Part shown: positions 1 to 15,000 of the stretch, piece after piece
Position numbering within the stretch: the first letter of the stretch is position 1
Layout of the letters: each line of letters starts with the position of its first letter
Assembly (NCBI GenBank): GCA_033032175.1
Contig: CM065321.1
Location: 13,600,501 to 13,664,500 of the forward strand
Source of the DNA: Saturnia japonica
Lineage: Eukaryota; Arthropoda; Insecta; Lepidoptera; Saturniidae
DNA length: 64,000 nucleotides
Direction of reading: 5' to 3'
The notes under the pieces: model-generated
The model's database searches: none
What the model saw: the letters and a program-made list of their open reading frames with translations, nothing else
Told to the model about the DNA's origin: nothing
Program-made: the position numbers and the translations under genes

Positions 1-899
<899 letters not shown>

Positions 900-957
900 T
901 GTAATTAAAAAATGGTCAATTACGGAAAATTTGAAATTTCCAATATACGTTGACCTC

Positions 958-1255
958 AGATCTATATGATAAATCATATTAAATGAGGTCAGCATAGGCT
1001 GGAAAATGTCGGTTGGTCATAAGCATAACCAAACCAATTTTGATGAATAGATATATATTTGACCTTGGAGAAGGACATAGGGTACCTTATGGCGTAAAGC
1101 TAAAACCTGAAGAGGTCAAATAGGGGATGAAAGTTTGAATAAAGATCCCCTATTTCTCAAGTTAGGGATATGAAAATTCATATTTATGCTTTTATGAAGA
1201 AATAACAGTGTTTCACGTTTGTGAAAAATCATCCCGCAAGGCGGTACAATAAGGG
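958..1255 (+). repeat. Dispersed repeat (Helitron-like), partial copy
   Basis: Contains the phrases GAGAAGGACATAGGGTACC and AGGGGATGAAAGTTT and ends near GGTACAATAAGG. The same blocks occur in the same order at 49157-49850, so this is a second copy of one family. It lies between the two RT remnants. No terminus is clear enough to set its exact limits. Confidence 0.6.
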
Positions 1256-1752
<497 letters not shown>

Positions 1753-3564
1753 CCGAGGTCAATGATGTATATCTATTCTAATATTATAAAAAGGAAAGAT
1801 TTGATTTTTGTTTGTTTTATGGTTGTAGTGGATAAACTCAAAAACTAAAAAATACAGGACCGATTTTAAAAATTCTTACACCAATATAAAGCTACATTTT
1901 CATTCAGTAACATGGGCGATATTTTAATTCTGTAAAAAATTAGTTTATTCCTCATACAAATGTCGATATTTATACACAAAGTATAAAAAATTGCCTAAAA
2001 TATGCCTACATCGCGTGTGCTGCTAAAACTATTGGTATTACATAAAAAATATTATATATATTGAACGTTCTGACTAATGGAAACAAAAAAATCAGCGAGA
2101 GTGATTATGTCCGTATCATCATATGAATCCTTATCCGAATCATTTATGCTGTTTACGTAGGAGTAAATTACTTTTTGAATTATTGAAATCAGTACATTCG
2201 TTTTAAAGTTATGATGAGTATAACAAAACAAAAATTCTCGCGATATTGCAAACCGCTCAATGGATGCATGGAACAATGCATGTATGTTAGCTGGATAAAC
2301 AGAAATGCTACTAACTAAACTAATATTATAAAGTGTATTAATAAAAAAATGATTTTAAGTATGTGTGTAATAACCTCAATAATGGGTAAACACAAATACT
2401 ACTGAACCGATCTCAGACATTCTTTCTCAAAGCTACATTATTTACATACGAACAACATAAGTTTTTTTTTTCAAAAGAATCAGAAATCTTTATGAAAATT
2501 GCGATAATGTAACCTAAGGTATTAAAAATTTGCTTAAAATAGAAGTCATTTTAAGTGCGCTGCGAAAATATAAATTCATTCGTATCATGTTATCCTTTTC
2601 CAAATAGATAATTTCAAAATCCAGATTGATGTAAGTTTGCAGGACTTAATTAGAAGAAAGATCTAGACTGTATATCATTACGCTATTCTGTAGGCGCTAA
2701 GCAATCTTATATATAAAAATTATGTTTGTGCGTAACTCGTCCGATTGAGTTGTAACCTTTACAGTTGTAGTTGGCCCCTATGTAAAGATTTCTAGCATAG
2801 TACGATCAACGTATAAATAGGTGACACGCAACCCTTAAGGTGTATTATTAGATGGTAAATAAATTTTAAACAAACAGTTGTTGAGAATTTTCTTATTAAA
2901 TCGTTTTATATTACTTAAATCGATTATATCAGAATTTATATAAAATGTACATATACTGTTACAGACTCTTTTGTAGAACTTTTGTGGTAGAACAATACTT
3001 TTATACCTTATTCTTTCTTTAAAACTATCTTCTCGCTCACGCCGGTATCAAGACGAAAGTGAATTGAGGGCAATTACCCTTAGTTCACAATGCCATGTAA
3101 AGAGCGTCAATGTCGTATCTACTTATAAAATATAATTGACAGCAAACAACAAAATGTAACTGATCCACATTTGATTACTGGGTATTAAAAATATATACAC
3201 TATTGATATACGCCTATTTCTATTGCGATTTCCGCCCGTATATTGTATTTCCTTGCCTGGTTCATGTAGTGTTCGTGTTGGAGATCGAACAGCTCTTGAT
3301 AAGTACAATCAGCATTAATTAATTTTTCTTCGTCAATTTCCATTTTTGTAAATAGGCGTGCTTCTACGCCGAAAACAGTATGCAGACTGACCACAGAACA
3401 CTATTATTCCTAGTGGAGATTGCCTACTGTTCATAGATATTTTGGCAATAGGTGAACCTGTCATGTAAAACTGTATGAGGATAATAATATACAATTTTTC
3501 TATTCAATTAGCTAAGGAGTTGTGTTAGAAAAAAGTTGAGGTTTTTATGATAAATCAGATTTTA
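1753..3564. other. Non-coding AT-rich DNA, nothing recognised
   Basis: Short chance reading frames only, without recognisable motifs or splice-supported exons. No inverted-repeat or tandem element was identified. Confidence 0.5.
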
Positions 3565-4073
3565 TCTATTCAATTAATAAAATTGAAATGTATGTTTGTA
3601 ATGTCAAAATAATCGTTTTTTTACTAAATACATATGAAAGTAAATACGATAACAATAACAAAAAGCCCATTTTTTAAATTTTTGTTTGTCTGTTTATTCC
3701 GGGTAATCTCCGAAACGGTTAAACCGATTTTGACGGAACTTTCACTCATAGATAGCTGATTATATAGGGAGTAACTTAGGCTACTTTCATTTTAGAAAAA
3801 GAATTAGGGTTCCGCACAAAAAAAAATAGTCCTAGTAATCAATTCGGGCGCTTAAATGGCTTATGCTGAGAAAATCATAAGAGTTATAGCAAATTAATGT
3901 ACCACATAATTATAGGCATTAAAAAGACCTACAAAAATTTTCGTGAGAGTATATATCTATCTTCTAAGGAACACACACAATAAGCATTTTTGTTTATAAA
4001 TAGCCGGGAGCCGAGGAGCAGATTCGCGTGGGCATTCTGTAGTCCACGTGAGCGAAGCTACGGGCACAGCTAG
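3565..4073 (+). mobile_element. Non-autonomous Helitron, about 509 bp
   Basis: Starts with TCTATTCAATTAATAAAATT after a host A and ends with GGGCACAGCTAG before a host T, which are the terminal rules of Helitrons. Near the 3' end an imperfect stem-loop (GTCCACG, loop GAGCGAAGC, then CGGGC) precedes CTAG by four bases. Diverged copies lie at 14886, 15456 (inverted), 30756 (inverted), 38960 and 39790 (inverted). It has no coding capacity, so it would depend on an autonomous Rep/helicase partner. A second Helitron-like end (ACAGCTAGT) lies at 4142-4151. Confidence 0.7.
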
Positions 4074-4166
4074 TTATTAAAATATATCAATATATTTCCA
4101 TAAACAATAATTTTGTAGTAAGTGCGAGCAGGACCGCGAGTACAGCTAGTGTATATTTATATAAGT

Positions 4167-4579
4167 CTTCGAATAGTTTTATTTATCACCATACCTCATC
4201 GTTGAAATAATTTTAACATTCTGAACTTCGAATAGTTTTATTTATCACCATACCTCATCGTTGAAATAATTTTAACATTCTGAACTTCGAATAGTTTTAT
4301 TTATCACCATACCTCATCGTTGAAATAATTTTAACATTCTGAACTTCGAATAGTTTTATTTATCACCATACCTCATCGTTGAAATAATTTTAACATTCTG
4401 AACTTCGAATAGTTTTATTTATCACCATACCTCATCGTTGAAATAATTTTAACATTCTGAACTTCGAATAGTTTTATTTATCACCATACCTCATCGTTGA
4501 AATAATTTTAACATTCTGAACTTCGAATAGTTTTATTTATCACCATACCTCATCGTTGAAATAATTTTAACATTCTGAA
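4167..4579 (+). repeat. Tandem array, 7 perfect copies of a 59 bp unit
   Basis: Each unit begins CTTCGAATAGTTTTATTTAT and ends AACATTCTGAA. Unit starts are at 4167, 4226, 4285, 4344, 4403, 4462 and 4521. No differences between copies are visible, so the array is either very young, recently homogenised, or an assembly duplication. It has no relation to the surrounding Helitron ends. Confidence 0.97.
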
Positions 4580-5223
4580 TGAAGCCTTTGGATTCGACAT
4601 AGCTTTCCTCTCATTCTTTTATATCCTAGAATATTTCCATTTTAGACAAAGTGGCACACGTCCATCGTCCAATAAGAACGTTCAGACTATTCCATACACA
4701 GAACACTATTACTCCTAGCGTCTATATTTTAATCTTTGGACTATTCAGACTTCAGAGCGGTACTGGCGCGGTACGAGTGGCGGCCGTGGCAATGTTGGCA
4801 ACTTTATTTTAAAGGGATCTTACCTTACAATAGGAAAAATTGTATTTTGCTAAGAATTCTAGAAATAAATTGTACGCATTGAATTGACAATAAAACAACA
4901 GTAAATGATTTAAATACGTAATATTATTATAACTTTTAATCAATATTCAACATTTAGGGTAAAACATTTTAATATTTGCTATTTAGATACGAACAAGAAG
5001 TGAGTTTCTGGACATTGGTTCCCAGAATCTGGACATTAATTTGCCAAGTAAATTCAACTAAGCAATTTATATTTGCCATAGGTCCCATTGCGCAGTGCTG
5101 TCCTTTGATTTTTTTTGTAGAATCTGGTCTTGAAAATCCCTTTTTAAAAGTATTATTTGATTATTAGTCGCTATGGGAGTCAATGAGCACAGCAGTAGAC
5201 GTGGAAGCTGATGTATATTTTTT

Positions 5224-7157
5224 TTACATACTTAAATTTAATTTGCATAACATCTCGTCAGATGGCTTGAAATCGATACATGATCCAGTTTCTTTGATAT
5301 GTTGTGCAGCCAACAAAGTTCCATTTACTGTTTCTGTCTGCAATTTACTCTTAACTTTTGTTTTCATTAGATTGACGTGGCTGAATACTCTTTCACATTG
5401 TGCATTAGAATGAGGAATGCATAAAGTGTCTAAAGCGAATTCTGATAGTTCCTTATAGTCTTGGGATAATTGTAATTCACTCCAAAATTTATCAACCGGT
5501 AAAGTCAAATCTAACTCATTGAATTTGACTGGAAGATTTCTCCATTGGTTATCGACTTTTTGAATTAAGTTCACATTTTCCTTCAACAACTCAATCAATG
5601 GAAATATCGAAGCAACAGATATTCGAAATTTGGACGATGCAGCATTCTCAGGATGTAGTATATGAAGTTTTGATAAAAGGGGGTCACTCATATGATAACG
5701 CTTTCTTATTTCTTTAGCACTAGTAACCACAAAATTTCGACAAGCATTGAAAAATTTATGGAGTTCCAGTTTTTTGTTTGAAATATCTGGATTTTTTAAA
5801 TCATTCATTACTCTGACGCCTAAGTACATTTGCTCGTTTTTTAACCAAATTTCTTGATTTTCGAAATTTATTATTGCTTCAAGTTCATGTTTCATAACGT
5901 AATCTCTATATAAAAAGCAAAGTAGTATATCGCGGTATATTTCCTGAATTTTGTCATTTAGCGAAGTTGTTACAACGCTTTCTGATTGGAAAAATTCGTT
6001 GAACTCCTTAAATTTAGGCAAAATCCATGCGAGAAAATTGAAGTATAATTTGATGAATGGATTATTTAAGTTATTAAATATATTTTTTGTTGAAACAAGC
6101 TTCTCGCTGAGCCATGTCTTTGTAAAGAAGACTTTCAGTGCATCCCACTGTGTGAGTATTCTTTCTAAAGCTGCTACAAGTGAGAGCCAACGAGTCTGAG
6201 ATGGATGAAGCATTTTGTATGGTTTTAAATTAAGAAATTCCTGGAATTCAGTGAACTGACATTGTCTTTTGTAACTACTTTTGAAAAAAGCGAAAATTTC
6301 TCTAGCCAAATCCTCGCATCTTGTAGGTAGCTCTTTACAAGCTGGAGGCACAAAGGTGGGTAGAGTTACACACACATTTCAATATTATTATACCAGGGCA
6401 ATGTTCTTTCAGGTGCCTGGAAACGGAATGATTTTTTCCCATCATCACACTGCAACTATCAGAACATGAGAGAAATAGTTTCATGTTCAAATGATTTTAT
6501 TAGGGTATTAAATAAGTTTTTTCCCGTGGCTGGTTCGATAGCTAATTCCGGATTTGACGAATCAAATATTTTCGACAGTCCCCAAAGTTTACTGACGATT
6601 TGTTTAGATTTATCATCAAAAAATCTCACGACAATACAAGAAGTTTTTTGGGTACTTATATCAAAGGATTCGTCACTAATTACACTGAATTTATTATGTT
6701 TTAGTTTTGACACCAATACTTCTTTTTCTGTCTTTCCTATAACTTCTGTGGCAAAGGCAGTAGCTTTAGTTCTTTCGAGACAAATTTGTTGTGCTATCTT
6801 AGAATCGGGAAATATGTTCTTTAACAATTCTGTTAAGTGGTCAGCAGTTTTAAACGCTAAATTATGTTCAACTAAAAAACCGGTAAGTTTGACTTCTGCA
6901 TTAAGAACATATGGTGGGACTTTTTCCGTCACAAATGATGCCACTGCTGAATTTTGCTTGTTTGTTGATGGTAATCTTTTCATTGCCTTTAGGTGTTTTT
7001 GTCTATTAACATGCTGTTTAAGAACACTAATATCTGCACTTAAAATAGAGCCGCAGGCGACGCATTTGGCTTTAAATATGTCAGGGCCCAGTTTGAGCCA
7101 CTCTTTAAATAAATGCATTTGTTCCCAATCTGGTCGACTTAAGTAGGGCCAGCACAA
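5224..7157 (-). pseudogene. hAT-superfamily transposase with BED-type zinc finger, frameshifted
   Basis: The N-terminal part (7157-6459) has a BED-like finger (CVACGSILSADISVLKQHV, then H) followed by the hAT core motif SVISDESFDIS and VVRFFDDKS. The C-terminal part (6375-5224) ends with the hAT dimerisation block (LCIPHSNAQCERVFSHVNLM, then KTKVKSKL). The middle, DSCSVMMGKNHSVSRHLKEH, lies in a third frame, so two frameshifts break the gene, near 6465 and near 6325. Everything else aligns in order, so the copy was once full length (about 640 residues). Terminal inverted repeats were not found. It is not obviously linked to the nearby genes. Confidence 0.88.
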
Positions 7158-8950
7158 ATTTTTTTCTTCTTCTACTGTACTCTATCAAATATCATCTTAG
7201 TATTTGTACTTTATATACGTTACTATTCTTTACACAATCCATCCATACCTTTTTTGGCCTTCCTCTACTCCTATATCCACCCAGCTTCATATTTAACATT
7301 TTTCTAGTTTTATACTTACCTTTCATCCCTAAAATCGTTTCCGGAAGTAATCATTACAATTAATTTTGTCTGCAAAATGACACAGTTACCATAAATCCTT
7401 TTAGCACTTTAATCCACAAGGTTTAACAATAACTACCCAAAACGCGAAATGCAATGTTTATTTTCCAAATTCAATTCGATTGCTTTCAAAATAATTGAAA
7501 GTTTTAAAAAAGAAGCATGCAAGACTGCTTTGCGATGTTACCCGGATTGTCAAGCCGAAGCGGCGTTGATTTTGATTCTGATTGTTGTATCCGTTTTACA
7601 ATGTTAATCAATCCTTATCTTATCAATAATATTTGATCATAATCGTACATATCCATTAACACGCCAATAAATTGATGTATATTATTTGTCGGTACCTATG
7701 AAGAAAATCCATGATTAATAATGCGTTGCATTATTTATTTAAGTATAGTCTTCAGATACCATAATGGTTTTTACCGTTGGATTTAACTACCACGATAATA
7801 GCAACTGGCGAAGGGTTCACATTTTTTTATATTTTGATGTCGCTAATAGCAATATTACCTGACTGAGGCCAGTCATAATCAAAATCAAAAATACTTTAAT
7901 GAATTTAGGCACTAAGAAAACGCTAATTATTATCAAAATCACTACCACATGCTCGGAAAACATCCCAGTCGTTAAGAGAAATCGGCAAGAAACTCGATTA
8001 GGTATATCATTTTTTTAATAATGTTTACCGTTATGTAACAATTATATGATTTTCGTGAATATACAGAGAGGAAGTCACTTACAGACAACACTATCGTTCA
8101 CGTAATGTTCCAACCTATAATAACCTTTTGACAGTAAAGTAAACAATCAATCTATCAGTAACAAGGTAAATTGAAAATGAAGCAATTATAAATTACTTAT
8201 TGGTTGTCGCGTAGCGCCAGCTTTTATTAATAATATATCTATGGAAGTAGCCTATTCCAATCCAAACATCACAAAAACGATATCCCCTATAAGTTGGTGA
8301 GGAGTTACGTATTGTGCAGATCGCAGATAATGCTTCAGTGCCATTGAAGTAATAGAATACCAAATTCCACTCGATACGACCTGTAGAAGATGTTCACGTC
8401 GATTATCAACTAGAAGATAGCTGATAATCTTCAAACAGCTGAAAAGATTTTCTTAATTCATAGCTAAGAACACTCTCGATGAAGTCACCTTTCAAACAAA
8501 AACCTAGATCAACATCGGTTCACCTGTTTGAGAGCTGCGATACCACAGACAGACATACAGGTTAAACTTATAAACATCCCTCTTTTTCAATCGGTGGTTA
8601 AAACAATCTTGTAATATAAATTGACCGATGATTAATACACGATTTATAAGAGATTTTTAAAAAACACAGAATAATTAACAGATTTAATTAATTAATCAAA
8701 TAATATTATTGAAAAAATAATTTTCTTTGATTTCTGCAATATCAAGGTCATGCGTACAGAGGTAATAAATATTGCAAATAAATTATTAAAATCTAGTTTA
8801 CATATAGTAGTGAATATACAATAAATTATGTAGTTTAATTGTTAGGAAGTAGTGTCATCTTGAGTTGATGAAAACAATGAGTGAATAAATATACGACAAT
8901 AATTATGCGACAATGGTACGATACAAGTTGATCTTGTTCAATCTTACGCG
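7158..8950. other. Intergenic, nothing recognised
   Basis: AT-rich sequence between the hAT remnant and the promoter of the Gly/Tyr-rich gene. No exon, RNA gene or element with defined ends was found. Confidence 0.5.
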
Positions 8951-8955
8951 AGTAA

Positions 8956-8989
8956 TATAAAGGCTTGGGATCCAAAGATCACGATCATT
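8956..8989 (+). promoter_or_regulatory. Core promoter of the Gly/Tyr-rich gene: TATA box and initiator
   Basis: TATAAAG at 8956-8962 is followed about 31 bases later by TCATT at 8985-8989, which fits the arthropod initiator TCAKT. The A at 8987 is the likely transcription start. This gives a 5' UTR of about 70 bases before the ATG at 9058. Strong TATA promoters suit tissue-restricted genes such as those for cuticle or silk components. The call rests on sequence spacing alone. Confidence 0.6.
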
Positions 8990-9057
8990 GTAAGTTTGTG
9001 AACAAAACGTAACGTATAAGATAAATTTGTGAGTTTAAAGTTTATAATTTATAAATC

Positions 9058-12000
9058 ATGTATTATTTGGTGAGTTTGTTTTTATATATACAGTGTTTTA
9101 AATGCACTTTAAATTATTAGTTAACATTATAGGTAAATCTGAATATAAAATATTGTTTTTAATATTTATTGCTAGTATTTGTTTTTATTTATATGTATAG
9201 TTTTTAAAATATTTGTACAATTTCAACTAATTATCGCAAGAAATAACATAAAAATAGTAATAATAATTATAGTTATCTGAACATTATTAATAATAGATAT
9301 AATTATTTAATATTAATTAAAAAATTATCTTTGGAATTCAAATCAGTTTTATTTGGTGTCAACTGTTTTTATAGCTTTCATACTATCATTTTTTATTTTA
9401 TTAAACACGTAAGTATTAAAACTGCGTGCATAAAATAATAAAGTAGTGTAGGTATAATAAATTACGTAATTTAATAGCTGTTAAAAATGAATTCCAACAT
9501 TGCCGAGGCGCTATATTTGTTTTACCTGTATGTAAAATTATATTTTAAAAAAAAATAGGTAAAAAGTAATCAACGGATCGATGAATAACGAAAAACAAAA
9601 CTTATCTAAGATCTTTGATTAGAACGATAACTTTACGATATAAATTTCCGTTCGTAAATAACTAGCGTTAGAGCATCTGATAAAATATAATCATTTGAAA
9701 TATGTAGTTAATAGGTGATTTACTGATTGTATCGGCTACCGAATTGACGATTTTAATTATCTATATTATATTAGGCATAATTTCATGTTACTTTCCAGTT
9801 ATTTTCTTCTTCTTCTTAACGTGGCAACTAATCCTCTTTACTGAAGACCCTTACTGCCATTATCGAGTGAATATAGTGTCACATGACGATTTCAATATCA
9901 TAACAAGATGGTGGCTCTCTTATTAGAAGTTTCTAGAGAGCTTTTGTAGCATCTCAGAATTCATTCGAATCCACTTGTGCACAATAACAAAGCTTTATTA
10001 TGCAAAATGCCACCCGTATTACACAATATATGGTCAAACAACACAAATTTATAAATAAAAACAAAACATGACAGTTTGAGATCCTGCCAAAATCCCTACA
10101 AGTTATTTTATTCCTGATTTGGTGATGACATGAGAAGATATGAACTTAAATCTATATCTCGTAAAAATTAGTAGATAAGTTTAAAAATTAAAACCCATCT
10201 ACGGAAAATATCGCACTTTCAAAAGTACGAACTATATCTTTAAAATGTACTGATTGAGCTCAACGAAATGAAAGATCATTTGATACCCAATACGGTATAA
10301 TATTATAAAAATATATATTTTTAAATACACGACTTTATGTTATCTAGAGTGTGCCATATTGACGTCACATAGCTTATAAACAGCGGACAATCAAGGTGTT
10401 TCAAATGATACCTCATTTGCCCATATGATAGACAGTTTAGAAGATATACGGGATCAGATTAACATACATACATACATAGACTATTGAAATGATAATCCTC
10501 CTTTTGTCTTTGCTATAGTCAACTAAAACTAAAATGCTGTTCGTTGGCAAGTGCATTACTTGGGAACGGCTGGACCAATTTGGCTATTTTTTTTCAATAT
10601 AAGAAATAGTACGAATAGGATTTATAGGGAAAGTTACCCGGAATATGAAAATTTTTTGGAATAACTTTAATTTTTGATGGTAAACCCGTCAGAGTGTCTT
10701 TCTTTTGATTTGTCGCGTTTCGGGATCTGCCAGTGTATATTCAGCTACCGAGAGGATTATATGCTGGTATTAGAGCGGTGACCGTCGATGGATTGCCGAT
10801 CTCATGGCGGTTGCCATCGATTTTGGATTTTGCTGTGTTTATTAGCAGGCACAGTGCTGGAAAAGATAATAAATAAAAATATTAGTTACCGTTATCAAGT
10901 TGAAAATTTTCAGTAAAATACTGGTTATTCTGGCGCATGAGAATTTCTTTATTTGTCTCAGTATAATAAAATTTTCTACCACATCGTTGTTTAACAACAT
11001 ACCTACTGACCGTAAACAAAAAACAAAAACAAGAAATAAAGTCTCATTCATAAATCTTTCGACCGATTATTGAAATTATTACTTACCAATTTATTTACCT
11101 ATATTTTTTTTTAACAATACGTAAATGCTAAGTTTATTGATCTTTATTTTTTATAATTATATCATTGTGTATGATTGTACCTCTGAAATTAGATTTTTAG
11201 GTCAATATAAGACAGAACACAATCTAAACAGCTAAAAAACTAAAACTTATCTAGGTAATGTTTAACTAATGAATCTGTCATTAAGATAAAACTAAATAAT
11301 TGACACACTATATTATTTGCTGTATATTTATTTGTTTCAAGGTCGACTATGCACTCGGTAATATCACGTGAGGAATTCTATGTAAATAAACTTTGAATTC
11401 CAATATACTGTTCTCTTTTTAATATATATTTCACTGAATATAACAAAGACCTAATAGGTATAAATACAATCTTTATTATGTGCGATTCTAAAGATATATC
11501 GAAAATATGAAACACAAGCGTATTGGAATTTATTTTTTAAACACCACCAGTGTTAATCATTAAATACCATAAATACTCTATTCTACTTAGATACAAAGAG
11601 TGTAGGCACTTAACGATAAAATACGCCGCTCACTTAGGCAATTTTAGAGGATTTCTAGTAATAGTGATTTACACGTGATGAATTTAGTCGGACTTTTAAA
11701 TGCTTGTATAAAAATTTGTCACATTTTATGTGTGAAAAATTACTATAATATATTATTTTTATAGCTTGAATGTAGTAAGCTCCTTTAATAGATTCGCAAG
11801 TCTCAATTAGATTTACTGTAAATATTAAAATAAATAATATGTTAGCGATGCCTTTAATAAGTACCTACTTAAATAAAATGTGTTGAAAATTACAGTGACG
11901 TCAAACATAACTTCCTCCGTAAGAAGTAGTCAAACAAAGAAAATAATTATCATGCAAATAACTTTGACAATAACATTATTAAATGCACCTTCAACAAATC

Positions 12001-15000
12001 TAATCTCTGTTATTATTACTGACCAAATAGGTTTTTCACCTGTGAAACATATGATACCCTAGTTAATTTAATTTCCCTTATCTTTATAACTATAATAAGT
12101 ATAATCTATTCAAGGTGAACAGAACAATATCTTAATTCGAATTACCTTTTTCAGAACATTTTTTTGTTGTCATGTTCGCTGGCCGTGACTGTCGCTCAAA
12201 GAGTCTCTTCGACGAGCAATGACGTAAGCGATGGTACAACACGCACCACGGCCGGTTATGGCCTCTTGCAGCCAGGTTACCAAACCGGTTATCCGGGTTA
12301 TGGTGGATCGACAAACGGTTACGGCGGTTATGGATCGGGCTACGGAAGTGGTTCCGGCGGCGGTTACGGCAATAACTATGGCGGCAGCTATGGAAGCGGT
12401 TATCCCGGTTATGGCGGATCGAGTTTCGGTTATCCGGGTCAAGGTTATCCGGGTGGATATGGAGGTGAGTGGGAATTAGCATATACTTTTTAGATATTAC
12501 CATAAAAGAGCACATTAGAAGGAAGTTCCGGTGGAATCTACTTGTCCACAACATTAGAAAACTAATCTTCAGTGAAAAATTCTTATTTATGTGAATATAC
12601 AATTATATTGTGAATATATATGATTGATTTCTCGGAAACAGATTCAACGATTTGGATGAAGATTTGGAAGATGTTAATAAAATTAATAACAAGCATAATT
12701 GACAGAGATACAAAAAATATATGTTTTTATAACTCAATTGTTCGCATAAAATAGATCGATCACATGCTTTTGTAACAGTACTAGCTGTGTCCACGGCTTC
12801 ACTCGCGTGGACTATCCAAAGTAGACAATGCCGTGGTCGAGCGCACGGGGCGGCACGGCTGTCGCCTGCCGGTTATTTTAAAGATTAAAATGCTTATTGT
12901 GGATAATTCTTAGAAGATAGACACATGATATTACCGACTGTTTTATGGGTCTTTGTAATGTCTACAATTATCTACTATATTAATTTGATATACCTCTTAT
13001 GAATTACAAACCCATTTAAGCACCCACATAAGATTATTTTTCCTTATTTATTGAATATTATCGTAACTGCTTATTTCGTACGTTACTTTTTGTAACAAAA
13101 TATATCCTATAACGTGGCCTGTAAATTGTATTGATGTATAATAGTCACTCAGCTATTCTTAGAATTAATTAATCAATAATAGATTAAAAGATATGATTTT
13201 GTTTTACGACAATAAAAATACATATTTACGTAAAATAAATATTTCAGGCGGATATAGCAGCTTTCCGAGTGGATTTGGCAATTATGGCGGAAGCCAAGGA
13301 TACCCGAGTTACGGAGGTGTGTATTAACAATTTATTACTTATAAACTTGATACTATAACTTAGATTATATGATAAATCACCCTAGTAATGATATAAAGGC
13401 AAATTAGGTTAACAAATTGTGTTTCTATAACATTGCCCCATAACACAAACTTACGCAGATAAATGCCTACAGAACTGCGTATTATAATGAAACTTACTTT
13501 TTCATTTAAATGTACTAAACCGTGAACTGCTAAACAGTTGGCCTCTGTCCAAACCAGTGACAGATATGGCCAAATGAATAAAGAATAAAATTAAATGTAT
13601 ACTTGAAGAAACTGAAAGTTGTAATATTCAACAAAGATAAGTAAGCATCGTCGACTCTTAGGCCCTGGCTACACGCACCGTCTTGCCTGCGCAGTCTAAC
13701 TATACAAAAAAGACGCTCGTGCAAACAGGGTTCTGCATACCACAGAACATAGTGTTCAGAAAGTAAACTCGCAGACAAAACCGTATAAACCAAAACTGCG
13801 CAGTCCAATCTTCAGCATGTCAACGATTGCACAAGCCGCCTGCGCGAGATAACGGACGCACGCTCTTACTTGCGCAAAGTTCTTTGTGCAGGCAAGACGG
13901 TGCGTATGGCCGGGGCCTTAGCTAGAACTAAGAAGGTGCGCGCGCGCACGTTAAAACGTGACACAACAGTTTTATCCATAGAATTGACAAGGATGACGAA
14001 ATAGTCACCCGTGCGCGCGTACTTTTTATTCCCATGACAAATGAATAGGTAAGTCTCTTCGTAAGAACTGATAGTAAATTCACAACATTCGGATGGATTC
14101 GTTCTTATGTGAATATGCTTGCAATATATGATTTACATACCTAGTTTCAATGAACAATAGTTAATAACATAATAAGATAAATAATGAATACTTAATGAAA
14201 TTTTAATAGAAACCCTTCTGATTGTTTTAAAATATTAAAAAATCATAACGCCATGTCCCTCCAAAGGCAGCCAATGGAAAATTTCAAGACATACACACAC
14301 ACACGACACACACATTTTCTGCAGTAAGTTTATTTACAAATCGTTAAAATTAAAAAATAAAGAAATACGTGTTAAGATACGATTGGCCTTGTATATTTTT
14401 TAGTAGAAAATATCCAAAATAAAAATAATTGTGCTCGCAGCCTTTTGTAGCGCACATCCGGTCTGTATGCAGTGAAGTAAGTTACCTTCAAACCTTGTTC
14501 CCACCATTGTCACGGTCAAAGCCCGCCCACCTAGCGTGGAATACTCATTTATTCGATTACCATAAAATAAGGACAGTGTTTTATTCTTTAAAGATTGCTG
14601 TTAAATATGGTATAAATACGTGACTTGAGTGTATAAACTCTTATCGTATACATATATTATTTCTAAAAGGAGGTTTTTTTTCTGGCAGCGTCGTATCTCC
14701 GTTAATTCATCATCATAATTTAGTATTCCAACACCATTTTAAAACCTATTTTATGAAAACTTTTATTAGGAACGCCAGCTGTTGTGTTGTTTATAGAATT
14801 ATATTAATTGCGCCATCTATTAACAATATGTTTAAATTAATTATGACAACTGTTAAATAACTTACATTTATATAAACAATCAATAAAATTGAAGTAAAAC
14901 AACAGCTTTTTTACTAAATACATATGAAACTATATACTAATAACAAAAAACCCATTTTTAACATTTTTGTTTGTCTGTCTGTTTGAAACCGTTAAACCGA

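Noticed and set aside
6466..7146. Plus-strand frame of 226 codons opposite the hAT transposase
   Set aside because: Shadow of the transposase; no domain on this strand.
12132..12602. Long minus-strand frame opposite exon 2 of the Gly/Tyr-rich gene
   Set aside because: Mirror of a GC-rich repetitive exon. The plus strand has a signal peptide, splice sites and phase agreement.
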